Notes: generated by a model from the sequence alone, not told the origin. A stretch of DNA of 61,645 bases from Chryseobacterium populi (GCF_000282115.1 NZ_AKJY01000005.1:1-61645); one strand, 5' to 3'; positions 24,749 through 35,727 are shown, numbered from the stretch's first letter. A program made the numbers and translations.

Positions 24749-25745
24749 GGATTAAAGGAAGTTTTATTTGAAAAATATGGTTGCTGTCTGTGATATCAAT
24801 TTCCTGCATTAGCAAATGTTTGTAACGCATATTTACATTGTTCAGGCCGACCCCTAAAGAATCTTCGGCTACCAATTTGCGCTGTATCGGGTTTTCAACA
24901 ATGATCTTTTGATCAGAACTGTATATTCTGATATGCAGCGGTTTGCTTTGTGAAACAATATTGTGCTTGATACAGTTTTCTATCAATAATTGTAAAGTAA
25001 AAGGCGGAATCAATGTTTTTAACGTTTCCCCATCTAATAATGCATCGGTAAAGGTAAAACCATCACCAAAGCGGGCTTTTTGGAGGAAAAGATAGGCGTT
25101 GAGTATTTTCATCTCTTCCTGAACCGTAATAAGATCCAGCTTTCTGCTTTCCAGGGTGAAACGGTAAAAATCTGATAATTTGATGATAAAGTCTACTGTT
25201 TCTTCATCATGCGTTTCAACCATTGATTTTAAGGTGTTGAGACTGTTGAAAAGAAAATGTGGATTAACCTGCTGTTTCAGTAGTTCATACTGGGCACCGA
25301 GATTATCACTTTTAACTTTTTCCAGTTCAAGATGAACCTGCTGTCCGGCATAATTGTTTTGAACCAAATTTAAAAACATATAAAATACAAGGTTGATCAG
25401 GATTCCTCTTACTTCTACCATAAGCATCACCGGGCCAAAATTAATATGGGATAAGATCAGTTGCTGTACCCATGCAAGGCCAAACATGACTACCATTCCC
25501 AGTGCCAGTACAATTAAAAGCCTGGAATAGGAAATTCCCTGACGTCTTTTAGCATTGCGGTTCATCATATAAATATTGAGATACCACATCACAACGGCAA
25601 ATGCGCTTGTAATTGCGGCATTTACAACAGCTTCCGGCAGATTGAAATTATGGGAGGCAAGTTGGGGAACAGATGAAAGGACTCCCAGAAAAATGGAACT
25701 TATCCAGATAACAGCCTGTGATATTTTTATTTTTTGTTGCTGCAT
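24729..25745 (-). CDS. LytS-type sensor histidine kinase
   Basis: A 338-residue membrane kinase with four transmembrane helices (about residues 10-28, 40-62, 74-96 and 104-125), followed by a helical linker and the His_kinase (PF06580) domain. The phospho-acceptor His lies in QQVNPHFLFNSLNTLKS. The ATP-binding N box reads IENCIKHN and the G box GVGLNNVNMRY. No periplasmic sensor domain is present, so the signal is probably sensed in the membrane. The gene lies downstream of the haem-binding protein and a lipoprotein on the same strand (93 bp gap) and may be cotranscribed with them. Confidence 0.94.
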   Translation of the reverse strand: MQQQKIKISQAVIWISSIFLGVLSSVPQLASHNFNLPEAVVNAAITSAFAVVMWYLNIYMMNRNAKRRQGISYSRLLIVLALGMVVMFGLAWVQQLILSHINFGPVMLMVEVRGILINLVFYMFLNLVQNNYAGQQVHLELEKVKSDNLGAQYELLKQQVNPHFLFNSLNTLKSMVETHDEETVDFIIKLSDFYRFTLESRKLDLITVQEEMKILNAYLFLQKARFGDGFTFTDALLDGETLKTLIPPFTLQLLIENCIKHNIVSQSKPLHIRIYSSDQKIIVENPIQRKLVAEDSLGVGLNNVNMRYKHLLMQEIDITDSNHIFQIKLPLIHEYHHY

Positions 25746-25838
25746 TAAAAAATTACGGATTTTAAAAATGTTAAATTAATATTTTTAAATGAAATTATGA
25801 GAAAAGAGTATTGAAAAAGTGAATGGGGGATAGTCAAT

Positions 25839-26279
25839 CTATGGTCTTACAACAGGTTTGTAAGTCATGATATATTGTATTCTTTCTTCTTTGTCGGGAT
25901 GAATTGTCTCTTTTCCTGACAGATTCTTTTCCTCATAAGAAATGGTTCCTTTCTGATCTGCCTGAACGGTTTCTATTTGTAAAAGTTCACCTGTTATCGT
26001 ACCTCCAGTATATTGCGGATTCTCATGATATTTCCAGGTAACCAGCTTTAATTCTGATCCTTTGCCGGGACGGGTATTTCCGGCGGATAAAGACTGAAGA
26101 GCTTCCCGGTTTCCATATAATGCAGACATGGTTTCCTTGTTTGGATTCAGTGAATTGGAAATAAAATGAAGGTTTCCGGGATTAAAAACAATACGTTGCA
26201 AATCTTTATTCGGTTCATCAATTTTGCATGCAGTGAATATGGTTAAGCTCGACAGCAGCATGAATACTATTTTTTTCAT
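25839..26279 (-). CDS. Hypothetical lipoprotein
   Basis: A 146-residue protein with a clear lipoprotein signal (MKKIVFMLLSSLTIFTAC, Cys18). The rest contains LKLVTWKYHENPQYTGGTIT and ends in YIMTYKPV; I do not recognise a domain. The start overlaps the stop of the upstream P460-like gene by 4 bp (ATGA), so the two are translationally coupled and probably work together in the envelope. The residues GTITGELLQIETV suggest a small beta-rich fold. Confidence 0.75.
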   Translation of the reverse strand: MKKIVFMLLSSLTIFTACKIDEPNKDLQRIVFNPGNLHFISNSLNPNKETMSALYGNREALQSLSAGNTRPGKGSELKLVTWKYHENPQYTGGTITGELLQIETVQADQKGTISYEEKNLSGKETIHPDKEERIQYIMTYKPVVRP

Positions 26280-27271
26280 TTTTTCTGAAGGTTTTTAATT
26301 AATCTTTCTGTATTTACTTTCATAGGGACATCAAACAGGTATCCTGTTTTTTCAGCTAACTGGCGATGACAGGCGATGCAGGATTCTTTTGCAAAAGAAG
26401 CCGTTTCCCCGGTTGGGTGGAGATCCCTTCCTGAAAATTTAGCAAAACCCCAACCTTCAGTATCCGTATATTTTTTTGAATCTTTCACCATGAACTGGGC
26501 ATTGACAAATTCTCCCGGTCTTATTTCTCCATCAGGTTGTTCCTGTTGTTTCCAAACCGATTTGACAACGATACTCCCATCCGGCCATGGGTGAAAATTT
26601 TCTGTTTCCACTGCTTTTACCGCAATATCATTTCCATAGATAACCCGGATAGAATGGTCAAACAGAGTGCTCATGCTGATCACTTTCCAGTTTTTAAAAT
26701 CCGGGGTATATTTTACACCGTTTGGAGATACCGGAAGGTTTTCCGGGCTTGTAACTGAACCTGTTTTTATATCCTGATGCGGATCTTTTTCTTCTTTTTT
26801 TACCGGTGCCGGTGCAATTCCTGACAGAGAAAGGGTGTACTTCCTGATCACTTCAATATCCTTATTTGAAATTTTGGCTGAAGGATGGAGTAATGTATAT
26901 TTATGAAGCGGCATTTTACCGGCCTGCATCATATTCAGAATCGCATACATATTCCCTTTGTGTTCTCCCGGGGAAAGTTTTTCCCATTCCGAAAAATTCA
27001 TAACTTCTCTGGCTCTTTCCACATCTTTATTGACGGCCCAGGAAATGGGAGCAAGCTTGTCATACCAGTTAAGTTTTTGTTCGTTGGAATGACAGTTAAA
27101 GCATGATTTTTCCAGAATAGCAATCACTTCACGCGGCGCCTCAATTTTACCGGTAACAGGTCTCCCCTCGATAGGCTTGTCGAAGAGCTGTAACCCTGCA
27201 AAAATTCCCAATACAGCTAAAAATAGAATAGCAACGGGTCTTACCGTTCTTTTTTTCTTTATTGAATCCAT
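26276..27271 (-). CDS. Haem-binding domain / cytochrome P460-like protein
   Basis: A 331-residue protein with an N-terminal membrane anchor (PVAILFLAVLGIFAGLQLF). Residues 50-150 match the Haem_bd family: CFNCHSNEQKLNWY with CxxCH at 57-61 and WEKLSPGEHKGNMYAI. The second half resembles cytochrome P460 (IRVIYGNDIAVKAV, PDGSIVVKSVWK) and contains another CxxCH at 298-302 (CIACHR). Two c-type haem sites therefore point to a periplasmic electron-transfer or peroxidase-like role. Promoter: TACTTTTG with a LytTR-like operator upstream. It is coupled to a lipoprotein gene and followed by the kinase/regulator pair. Confidence 0.88.
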   Translation of the reverse strand: MDSIKKKRTVRPVAILFLAVLGIFAGLQLFDKPIEGRPVTGKIEAPREVIAILEKSCFNCHSNEQKLNWYDKLAPISWAVNKDVERAREVMNFSEWEKLSPGEHKGNMYAILNMMQAGKMPLHKYTLLHPSAKISNKDIEVIRKYTLSLSGIAPAPVKKEEKDPHQDIKTGSVTSPENLPVSPNGVKYTPDFKNWKVISMSTLFDHSIRVIYGNDIAVKAVETENFHPWPDGSIVVKSVWKQQEQPDGEIRPGEFVNAQFMVKDSKKYTDTEGWGFAKFSGRDLHPTGETASFAKESCIACHRQLAEKTGYLFDVPMKVNTERLIKNLQKK

Positions 27272-27294
27272 AATAGTTTTTGTTTTTTATGGCT

Positions 27295-27364
27295 CAAAAG
27301 TAAAGACAGAAAAGAAGGTTTGAAATCCAAAGAAAGCTCAACCGGACCAATTGAATGGTGAACC
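27295..27364 (-). promoter_or_regulatory. Putative LytTR operator and promoter of the haem/P460-like operon
   Basis: On the minus strand: GGTTCACC (27364-27357), GGTTGAGC (27343-27336) 21 bp later, then 33 bp to TACTTTTG (27302-27295), 23 bp before the ATG. Element order and both distances are the same as at 23880-23949, while the intervening sequence has diverged. Confidence 0.78.
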
Positions 27365-27442
27365 CGGAATTTTTTGGACTCAACAGGTAAAATAAAAAAT
27401 ACCGGAAATAATAATTGCCGGTATTTTTAAATGGATAAATTT

Positions 27443-28189
27443 TTACAGTACCATTCCGCCGTCAACGATGACTTCAGTTCCGGTAATAAAGCTTGAAATA
27501 TGATCATCAGATAAATAAACCACCAGCTTGGCTATATCTTCTGCAGTTCCCATTTTCTTTAACGGAATTTCGTTGATCAGCCAGTCATTAATTCCTTCTA
27601 AAGTTTTTTCATCTAAGCCGGCCTTGTTCATGATTTCAGTTTTTGTAGGGCCCGGGCTTACCATATTGACTCTTATTTTTCTTGGAGCCAATTCGGCGGC
27701 AGCTGTTTTAGCGATGGAATTCAATGCGGCCTTGCTTGCCTGGTAAACCGAACTGTTAGGTTTATGGGTAGAAGCGACAATGGATGATAGAACCACTACT
27801 GATGCACCATTATTCAACAAAGGAATAAGCTTGCTTAAAGTGAAATAGGCCCCTCTGAAATTGACATTCATTACGCTGTCGAAATTCTCAGTATTCATGT
27901 TTTCAATAGAACTCAAGGTTCCTGTAATCCCGGCATTGATAAACAGAATATCAACTTTGCCATATTGACTTTCTATTTCTTTGCATAGCATATTAATATC
28001 TTCCAGATTAGATTGGTCTGCAATAAACGGGATTGCTCCCAGCTCTCCGGCTGCTTTTTCCACTGCTTCTTTTCGCCTGCCTGTAATGATTACTTTTGCA
28101 CCTTCGGTGATTAATTCTTTTGCTGTTGCATACCCGATCCCGCTGTTTCCGCCGGTTACTATAGCGAGCTTGTGATCAAACTTATTCAT
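27443..28189 (-). CDS. SDR family oxidoreductase
   Basis: A 248-residue classical short-chain dehydrogenase. The cofactor motif is TGGNSGIG, followed by INAG, catalytic Ser in VVLSSIVAS, and YQASK (the Tyr and Lys of the active site), ending in SSFITGTEVIVDGG. NADP(H) preference is likely from the GRR in VIITGRRKEA. The ATG at 28189 is preferred to the in-frame start at 28267, which would reach into the operator. The gene diverges from the HxlR regulator, a common arrangement in which the regulator represses the reductase (inference). Confidence 0.93.
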   Translation of the reverse strand: MNKFDHKLAIVTGGNSGIGYATAKELITEGAKVIITGRRKEAVEKAAGELGAIPFIADQSNLEDINMLCKEIESQYGKVDILFINAGITGTLSSIENMNTENFDSVMNVNFRGAYFTLSKLIPLLNNGASVVVLSSIVASTHKPNSSVYQASKAALNSIAKTAAAELAPRKIRVNMVSPGPTKTEIMNKAGLDEKTLEGINDWLINEIPLKKMGTAEDIAKLVVYLSDDHISSFITGTEVIVDGGMVL

Positions 28190-28207
28190 TTCTTTAAATT
28201 TTTTTGA

Positions 28208-28286
28208 CAAAGTTATTTCAAATTGGTATACTTTTGTAATCAGTATAACAGAGTATACCAGTATCATCCATTATATCATTTAACTT
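28208..28286. promoter_or_regulatory. Divergent promoter/operator region of SDR and hxlR genes
   Basis: GGTATAC (28225-28231) and GTATACC (28253-28259) form an inverted repeat 28 bp apart with a third half-site CAGTATAA (28241-28248) between. TAACTTTG boxes lie on the minus strand (28215-28208) towards the SDR gene and on the plus strand (28279-28286) towards hxlR. The GTATAC half-sites are a good candidate for HxlR binding. Confidence 0.6.
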
Positions 28287-28293
28287 TGCAGAT

Positions 28294-28635
28294 ATGGAAA
28301 GAGACCAGACCGAAGAATTGAGAGCTTTGCAGGATACCCTTTATTTTATCGGGGGAAAATGGCGGATTCCTGTGATTAATGCAATTTGTAACGGCAACAG
28401 GCGTTTCCGTGAGATTGAAAGAAGCATCCCCGGAATCACGACAAGAATGCTTTCAAAAGAGCTGAAAGATATGGAGCTGAATAAACTGGTGAAGCGTACC
28501 GTTTACCCGGATACACCGGTTTTAATTGAGTATGAACCTACAGAATACTGCAGAACTTTCGGGAAAATTATAAGTGAAATGATCAATTGGGGAAGAGAGC
28601 ACCGGAGGGTGATTGTGGAACAGAAAGAATTTTAA
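28294..28635 (+). CDS. HxlR family transcriptional regulator
   Basis: A 113-residue winged-helix protein of the HxlR family: ALQDTLYFIGGKWRIPVINA, the recognition region RRFREIERSIPGITTRMLSK and ELKDMELNKLVKRTVYPDTP, then VLIEYEPTEYC. Such regulators often respond to electrophiles or quinones and control a divergent reductase. Here the divergent gene is an SDR oxidoreductase, and GTATAC half-sites fill the shared promoter region. There is no canonical regulatory Cys near the N-terminus, so the signal is unknown. Confidence 0.93.
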   Translation: MERDQTEELRALQDTLYFIGGKWRIPVINAICNGNRRFREIERSIPGITTRMLSKELKDMELNKLVKRTVYPDTPVLIEYEPTEYCRTFGKIISEMINWGREHRRVIVEQKEF

Positions 28636-28760
28636 GCAGTTGATTTTATTAAAAGATTAAAATTATATTAATGGGAAGGGGTTTTTAATCCGTTTTCTAT
28701 TTTTATTAAAACTGAGTTCCTTCACATTTTTTCATGGATAAAAAAGATTAGGTCAATAAA

Positions 28761-28795
28761 AAAGCTCCTTAGTCTTAATAAGGAGCTTTATATTA
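28761..28795. terminator. Bidirectional terminator
   Basis: AAAGCTCCTTA (28761-28771) pairs with TAAGGAGCTTT (28779-28789) between the convergent hxlR-like and icd genes. Confidence 0.85.
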
Positions 28796-28804
28796 TTCCG
28801 GGGA

Positions 28805-31066
<2,262 letters not shown>

Positions 31067-31194
31067 TTAGTTAAAATTTAATTTTTTCAGATTAATCCTA
31101 AACAAGATTTTCCACTTTAAGAATTATTTAACCATTATTTCAAAGAAAATACTGCCCAATTTGAGTAAATTTGAAAAACTTAAAAAATAAAATT

Positions 31195-31695
31195 ATGTCA
31201 ACGACTATCACTTTAAAAGGAAATGAAGTACATACCATAGGAAGACTTCCGGCAGTAGGAAGTACAATCAGAGATTTTGCGCTGGTAGATTCAGGTTTAA
31301 ATGTAAAAACTCTTGAAAATTTTGAAGGAAAAAGAAAAGTATTCAATATTTTCCCAAGTATTGATACGCCTACTTGTGCAGCTTCTTCCAGAAAATTCAA
31401 TGAAGAGGCTTCAGGCTTAGATAATACGGTGGTGATTAATGTTTCTAAAGATTTACCTTTTGCATTGGGAAGATTCTGTGCTGCTGAAGGTTTGAATAAT
31501 GTTGAAACGCTTTCAGATTTCAGGAGCAGCTTCGGGGATGATTATGAAGTGACCATTACAGATTCTCCGTTGAAAGGGCTTTTAAGCCGTGCTGTGATCG
31601 TTGCAGATGAAAATAATAAAGTACTTTATACAGAACAGGTTTCTGAAATTGCAGATGAGCCTGATTATGAGGCTGCATTATCAGCTTTAAAATAA
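31195..31695 (+). CDS. tpx: Thiol peroxidase, cytoplasmic
   Basis: A 166-residue atypical 2-Cys peroxiredoxin with peroxidatic Cys61 in [10 protein letters not shown] and resolving Cys95 in GRFCAAEG, exactly the E. coli Tpx numbering. The N-terminus [12 protein letters not shown] has no signal peptide, unlike the paralogue at 5108-5671. The ATG at 31195 fits the family length; the earlier in-frame TTG overlaps the TAAATTTG -7 box at 31166-31173. It reduces peroxides with thioredoxin as the usual electron donor. A clear terminator lies about 95 bp downstream. Confidence 0.96.
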   Translation: MSTTITLKGNEVHTIGRLPAVGSTIRDFALVDSGLNVKTLENFEGKRKVFNIFPSIDTPTCAASSRKFNEEASGLDNTVVINVSKDLPFALGRFCAAEGLNNVETLSDFRSSFGDDYEVTITDSPLKGLLSRAVIVADENNKVLYTEQVSEIADEPDYEAALSALK

Positions 31696-31791
31696 GCATA
31701 TAGACATTTAGTTTCTGTAAAATGAGGGGCTTTTGGAAGTTTTTTGACTTAGCCGCTTCCGCATTCCAGATCTGAATAATAAATTGTTTAT

Positions 31792-31832
31792 AAGCCTTGT
31801 GATATTGTATGCAATTTCACAAGGCTTTTTTA
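31792..31832 (+). terminator. Rho-independent terminator after tpx
   Basis: AAGCCTTGTGA (31792-31802) pairs with TCACAAGGCTT (31817-31827), followed by TTTTTAT. Confidence 0.85.
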
Positions 31833-31851
31833 TTTAAAAATTTAAGTTGAA

Positions 31852-32079
31852 ATGGTAAAAAGAATTGTAGCCAATATAAAGGCCGATGACCTGTCGAAAG
31901 CAGATCGGTTTTATCATGAGATTTTAGGTCTTGAAACCATGATGAACCATGGCTGGATTAAAACTTTCAGAAACGATGAAGAATCAAAAGTTCAGATCAG
32001 TTTTGCCATTCAGGGTGGAAACAATACGCAAGTTTCGGATCATAAACACAAAGACCTGGTATTCTGCTCCATTCATTAA
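31852..32079 (+). pseudogene. Truncated VOC (glyoxalase-like) protein
   Basis: The 75 residues match the first half of a vicinal-oxygen-chelate domain: RIVANIKADDLSKADRFYHE, ILGLETMMNHGWIKTF, then KVQISFAIQGG. A complete single-domain member would continue for another 45-50 residues with a second beta-alpha-beta-beta unit, including a metal-ligand Glu near the C-terminus. Here the sequence stops after HKDLVFCSIH and nothing similar follows in any frame that I can see. It is therefore a likely deletion remnant, although a short product could still be made. Confidence 0.65.
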
Positions 32080-32271
32080 CTGGCTTTAAATGCCAAACAG
32101 TATTGATGTTAAAAAAAACACAAATATTATTGTGAAAATTAGTATTAATCGATTAGTGTAATAAGTAGTAGATTAATATTGATTCAGATCATCAAAATTT
32201 TATAATATTAAAGCTAACTTTACCCTCCAAAATAATTTTATCATTTAGCACGTTTGCTATAAAAAAATTAA

Positions 32272-33477
32272 ATGAAACGCTCAGGAACCGCAGATCTACC
32301 TCTACACTACGGCAAAGTACCTATTTGGCTGTATGAACGTATGTCTGCGCTCGGGCTTTCGATTATTGAAGTAATTCTGACGGATTACGGTAAAGATGAG
32401 GTTCTTCGCCGGCTGGCTGATCCTTTTTGGTTCCAGAGCTTTGGGGCGGTAATGGGAATGGACTGGCATTCCTCAGGAATTACAACTTCCGTGATGGGAG
32501 CCCTGAAGCGTTCCGTTAACCCCAATTCGCAGTCACTCGGAATTTATATTTGCGGGGGAAAAGGCAAATTTTCCAGAGATACCCCGTCAGAATTAATCCA
32601 GATTGCGGATAAAACAGGCTTAAACGGAACTGAGTTGGTAAGGGCAAGCAAACTTTCTGCAAAAGTGGATAACACAGCTATTCATGATGGATATCAATTG
32701 TACCTGCACAATTTTATACTGGCTGATAACGGAAGCTGGAGCGTGGTTCAGCAGGGAATGCATGAATCAGACGGAACAGCAAGACGTTATCACTGGCATT
32801 CAGAAAATATAAAATCTTTTGTTGAAGAACCGCACACCGGAATCAATGGGATTTCCAGAGGGAAAATCCTTAACCTTACCGATTCGGAAGCTTCAGAAAA
32901 CAGAAAAGGTATCCTGGAAATTTCTCATACGGATTCTGCGGAAATCATGAGTGATTTTTCAAGACTGATTCTTCCCGCACACCATGACGTTCGGGCTGCT
33001 GAAGTAGATTTAAAGCGTCTTGGAGCTCTCTTATACGTGACCCGGGAGCGGCAGCTTCAAAACTTCGAAGATTTGTTACTTTTAGAAGGGGTAGGCCCAC
33101 GAACCATGCAGTCTTTGGCTTTGGTAAGTGAAGTGATTCACGGCGCACCTTCGAGATTCAAAGATCCGGCAAGATTTTCCTTTGCCCATGGTGGAAAAGA
33201 CGGCCATCCTTTCCCGGTTCCCACCAAAGTATTCGACCAAAGCATTAATATTCTTAAATCCGGAATTGAAAAATCGAAGCTTGGGAATTCTGATAAACTG
33301 AAAACATTGAATAAGCTTCATCAGATTGTTGCTGCAACAGAAAAAGATTTCACCCCGGATTTTGATATTCAGCAGGTGATTGAAGAAGAACGCCAGAACT
33401 CATGGAGATTTGGAGGAAAAACAGTTTTCGGAGACGCTGAAAAACCCGGGAAGCCGATTCAATTGTCTTTATTTTAG
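32272..33477 (+). CDS. DUF763 domain protein
   Basis: A 401-residue protein that begins with the DUF763 signature MKRSGTADLPLHYGKVPIWL and continues with FQSFGAVMGMDWHSSGITTS, GIYICGGKGKFSRDTP, DGYQLYLHNFILAD and the acidic/aromatic RRYHWHSENI. Near residue 275 there is a helix-hairpin-helix-like EGVGPRTMQSLALVSEVIHG, so DNA or RNA contact is possible. The family is found in archaea and bacteria and has no known biochemical function. It is probably a single-gene unit; the 192-bp region upstream has no other gene. Confidence 0.9.
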   Translation: MKRSGTADLPLHYGKVPIWLYERMSALGLSIIEVILTDYGKDEVLRRLADPFWFQSFGAVMGMDWHSSGITTSVMGALKRSVNPNSQSLGIYICGGKGKFSRDTPSELIQIADKTGLNGTELVRASKLSAKVDNTAIHDGYQLYLHNFILADNGSWSVVQQGMHESDGTARRYHWHSENIKSFVEEPHTGINGISRGKILNLTDSEASENRKGILEISHTDSAEIMSDFSRLILPAHHDVRAAEVDLKRLGALLYVTRERQLQNFEDLLLLEGVGPRTMQSLALVSEVIHGAPSRFKDPARFSFAHGGKDGHPFPVPTKVFDQSINILKSGIEKSKLGNSDKLKTLNKLHQIVAATEKDFTPDFDIQQVIEEERQNSWRFGGKTVFGDAEKPGKPIQLSLF

Positions 33478-33689
33478 TTTAGCAGGCTTATCATTTTTCT
33501 CAAGCTTCATACGTGGGAGATTTACTGTAAACTCAAAACAGGAATTGTTTAATTTTTATAAAAAGACAAAATCCTTTGATTTATAGTTTGTTATTGATTA
33601 AATTTAAATAGTTTTATTAATTTGTTTAATTTTTTTTTCTCAATTACCATAAAAATTCTATTTTTAAAATCTTAAAAAACATTCACCTG

Positions 33690-34280
33690 ATGAGCAGCAA
33701 ATCTTTGGAAATCTGTTATGATTTTCCATTTTTCTTATCGGAAGAGCTTGAAGAAATATTTCAGGCTCATGAAAAAGTAGCATTTCAAAAAGGAGATTTC
33801 ATTCTTGAAGAAGGAAAAACTGCAAATGAATACTATATTCTGGAAAAAGGCCTGGCCAGATCTTATGTGAATGATTTTAACGGAAACGAAGTGACCACCC
33901 ACTTTTTTGTGGAAAACGAAATCATTATCGAAGTTTCCTCTCTTTTTCAGAGAATTCCTACTCAGGAAAATATCGTCTGTATCACCGATTGTGAATGCTG
34001 GAGATTTGACTTTGATACTTTTCAGGAATTATTCCATAAAATCCCTAATCTCAGGGAATGGGGAAGGGCATGGATGTCACACCAGCTTTTCGTTTATAAG
34101 CAACGTTCGGTAGAGATGTTCACTCTTTCCGCCACAAAACGTTATCTTAATCTCATGGAACAGAAATGCCAGGTGATACAATTTGCGCCTTTGAAACAAA
34201 TCGCTTCCTACCTTGGGGTTACCGATACTTCCTTAAGCAGAATCCGTAAAGAACTGGTCTCCCACCCGAAGAAAAATTAA
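33690..34280 (+). CDS. Crp/Fnr-family transcriptional regulator
   Basis: A 196-residue protein with a cyclic-nucleotide-binding-like beta-roll at residues 20-120 (FQKGDFILEEGKTANEYYIL, GNEVTTHFFVENEIIIE) and a C-terminal helix-turn-helix (LKQIASYLGVTDTSLSRIRK). The nucleotide-phosphate arginine/serine motif of true Crp is not obvious, which is common in Bacteroidota relatives. It lies directly upstream of the VOC/DinB/SRPBCC gene block in the same orientation (77 bp before the first VOC gene) and may regulate it (inference). Confidence 0.92.
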   Translation: MSSKSLEICYDFPFFLSEELEEIFQAHEKVAFQKGDFILEEGKTANEYYILEKGLARSYVNDFNGNEVTTHFFVENEIIIEVSSLFQRIPTQENIVCITDCECWRFDFDTFQELFHKIPNLREWGRAWMSHQLFVYKQRSVEMFTLSATKRYLNLMEQKCQVIQFAPLKQIASYLGVTDTSLSRIRKELVSHPKKN

Positions 34281-34357
34281 ATCTTGTCTTATGGCAAGTT
34301 GATTTTCATATCGACTTAGTAATTTTGAGTTAAAGTTTAACACTAAAAATTATTAAA

Positions 34358-34768
34358 ATGAAAATCAACCAGATTTATGTAAACCTCCCAATAAAAGATG
34401 TTCAAAAAACAAGAGAATTTTGGACAAAATTGGGGTTTTCTATTAACGAACAGTTCTCTGATGAGAAAGCTATCTGTGTAGTAATGAAAGAGGATTATAT
34501 TTACGCGATGTTTTTGAATGAAGAATTTTTCCAGACCTTTACAAACAGACCTGTTGCAAAAGGAGATACAACCCAGACATTGCTTGCCATTGGTGTGAAC
34601 AGCCGTGAAGAAGTTGACAATATGGTGAAGACTGCCATTGAAAACGGAGGCTCAAAATACAGCGAACCCCAGGATCACGGATGGATGTATCAAAATGCTT
34701 TTTCAGATTTAAACGGGCATCAGTGGGAAGTGATGTTTGCTGATGTTTCACAGTTTCCTGCAGAATAA
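34358..34768 (+). CDS. VOC family protein (tandem copy 1)
   Basis: A 136-residue protein of the vicinal-oxygen-chelate superfamily, extradiol-dioxygenase/glyoxalase-like. The two beta-alpha-beta-beta halves are QIYVNLPIKDVQKTREFW with FSDEKAICVVMK, and TLLAIGVNSREEVDNMV with HGWMYQNAFSDLNGHQWEVM. The last Glu (QWEVM) is a typical metal ligand. Function is unknown; relatives include resistance and isomerase enzymes. It is a close tandem duplicate of the next gene, 45 bp downstream, and probably belongs to a plus-strand cluster that reaches to 42 kb. Confidence 0.9.
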   Translation: MKINQIYVNLPIKDVQKTREFWTKLGFSINEQFSDEKAICVVMKEDYIYAMFLNEEFFQTFTNRPVAKGDTTQTLLAIGVNSREEVDNMVKTAIENGGSKYSEPQDHGWMYQNAFSDLNGHQWEVMFADVSQFPAE

Positions 34769-34813
34769 CCAATCAATAGTTTTAATTAAAACTAACATTA
34801 AAAAAATTATAAA

Positions 34814-35221
34814 ATGAAAATCAACCAGATTTATGTGAATCTTCCGGTAAAGGATATTCAAAAAACAAAAAACTTCTGGACAAAAATCGGATTCTCAATC
34901 AACGAACAGATTTCTGATGAGAGAGCAGTTTGTATAAAGATGAGTGACAATATTTACGTAATGTTTATAACGGAAGAATTTTTCCAGACTTTATCTGAAA
35001 GGCCGGTTCCAAAAGGCGATACCACACAGGTTTTGGTGGCGATCAGTTTAAACAGCCGTGAAGAAGTTGATAAAGTGGTAAACACTGCTGTAGAAAATGG
35101 CGCTTATCAGCATGAAGAACCCCAGGATTACGGATGGATGTATCAAAACTCTTTCTGGGACATCAACGGGCATGGATGGAATGTTACATTTACAGATATT
35201 TCTCAACTTCCTGCAGAATAA
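34814..35221 (+). CDS. VOC family protein (tandem copy 2)
   Basis: A 135-residue VOC protein highly similar to the product of 34358-34768: the N-termini are both MKINQIYVNLP and the segments FFQT, KGDTTQ, NSREEVD and YGWMYQNSFWDINGH align without gaps except one residue. In copy 2 the residue equivalent to the final ligand Glu is Asn (GWNVTF rather than QWEVMF), so metal binding or activity may differ. Arrangement and direction suggest a recent tandem duplication followed by divergence. Confidence 0.9.
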   Translation: MKINQIYVNLPVKDIQKTKNFWTKIGFSINEQISDERAVCIKMSDNIYVMFITEEFFQTLSERPVPKGDTTQVLVAISLNSREEVDKVVNTAVENGAYQHEEPQDYGWMYQNSFWDINGHGWNVTFTDISQLPAE

Positions 35222-35265
35222 TCCTGATTTAAAGAACTAAACCATAATCTATAAATACTGAATAT

Positions 35266-35727
35266 ATGGAAACAAAATCCAACGATATTGAAATTATAAA
35301 AATTCAGTTGACCAGCAATTACAAAGTTATTTCATTGAATATGGAAGGGATTACCAATGAAGAATCAATGATTTTCCCGAATGGTGAAGCCAATTGTATG
35401 AACTGGATTTTTGGCCACTTAATTTACATAAGAAATGCATTTCTGAATGTTTTGGGAGAAGAATCTGTTTGGGATAATGAAAAATTTTCCTGCTATAACA
35501 GAGGGGAAATTCCTTTAAACAGAAAAGAAGAGTTCGTCACTTTTGAAGAATTAAAATCTTATTTAAAAGAATCTCAGGATAAGCTGGAAGCAAAGCTCAA
35601 CATTCTTGAAAGTTTTGTTCCTGAAACGGTTGAAGATATTTCAGTTTTATCCTATCATGAAGCATACCATAGCGGACAAATGGGGTATCTCAGAAGAATC
35701 CTCGGAAAGCCCGGAGCAATAAAATAA
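35266..35727 (+). CDS. DinB family protein
   Basis: A 153-residue four-helix-bundle protein of the DinB/YfiT-like family. Candidate metal-ligand histidines are in MNWIFGHLIYIRN (helix 2) and in SYHEAYHSGQMGYLRRIL (C-terminal helix, HxxxH). Family members bind Ni or Zn and include thiol-dependent transferases; the substrate is unknown here. It is followed by a second DinB-like gene carrying a premature stop. It lies in the VOC/SRPBCC cluster. Confidence 0.9.
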   Translation: METKSNDIEIIKIQLTSNYKVISLNMEGITNEESMIFPNGEANCMNWIFGHLIYIRNAFLNVLGEESVWDNEKFSCYNRGEIPLNRKEEFVTFEELKSYLKESQDKLEAKLNILESFVPETVEDISVLSYHEAYHSGQMGYLRRILGKPGAIK

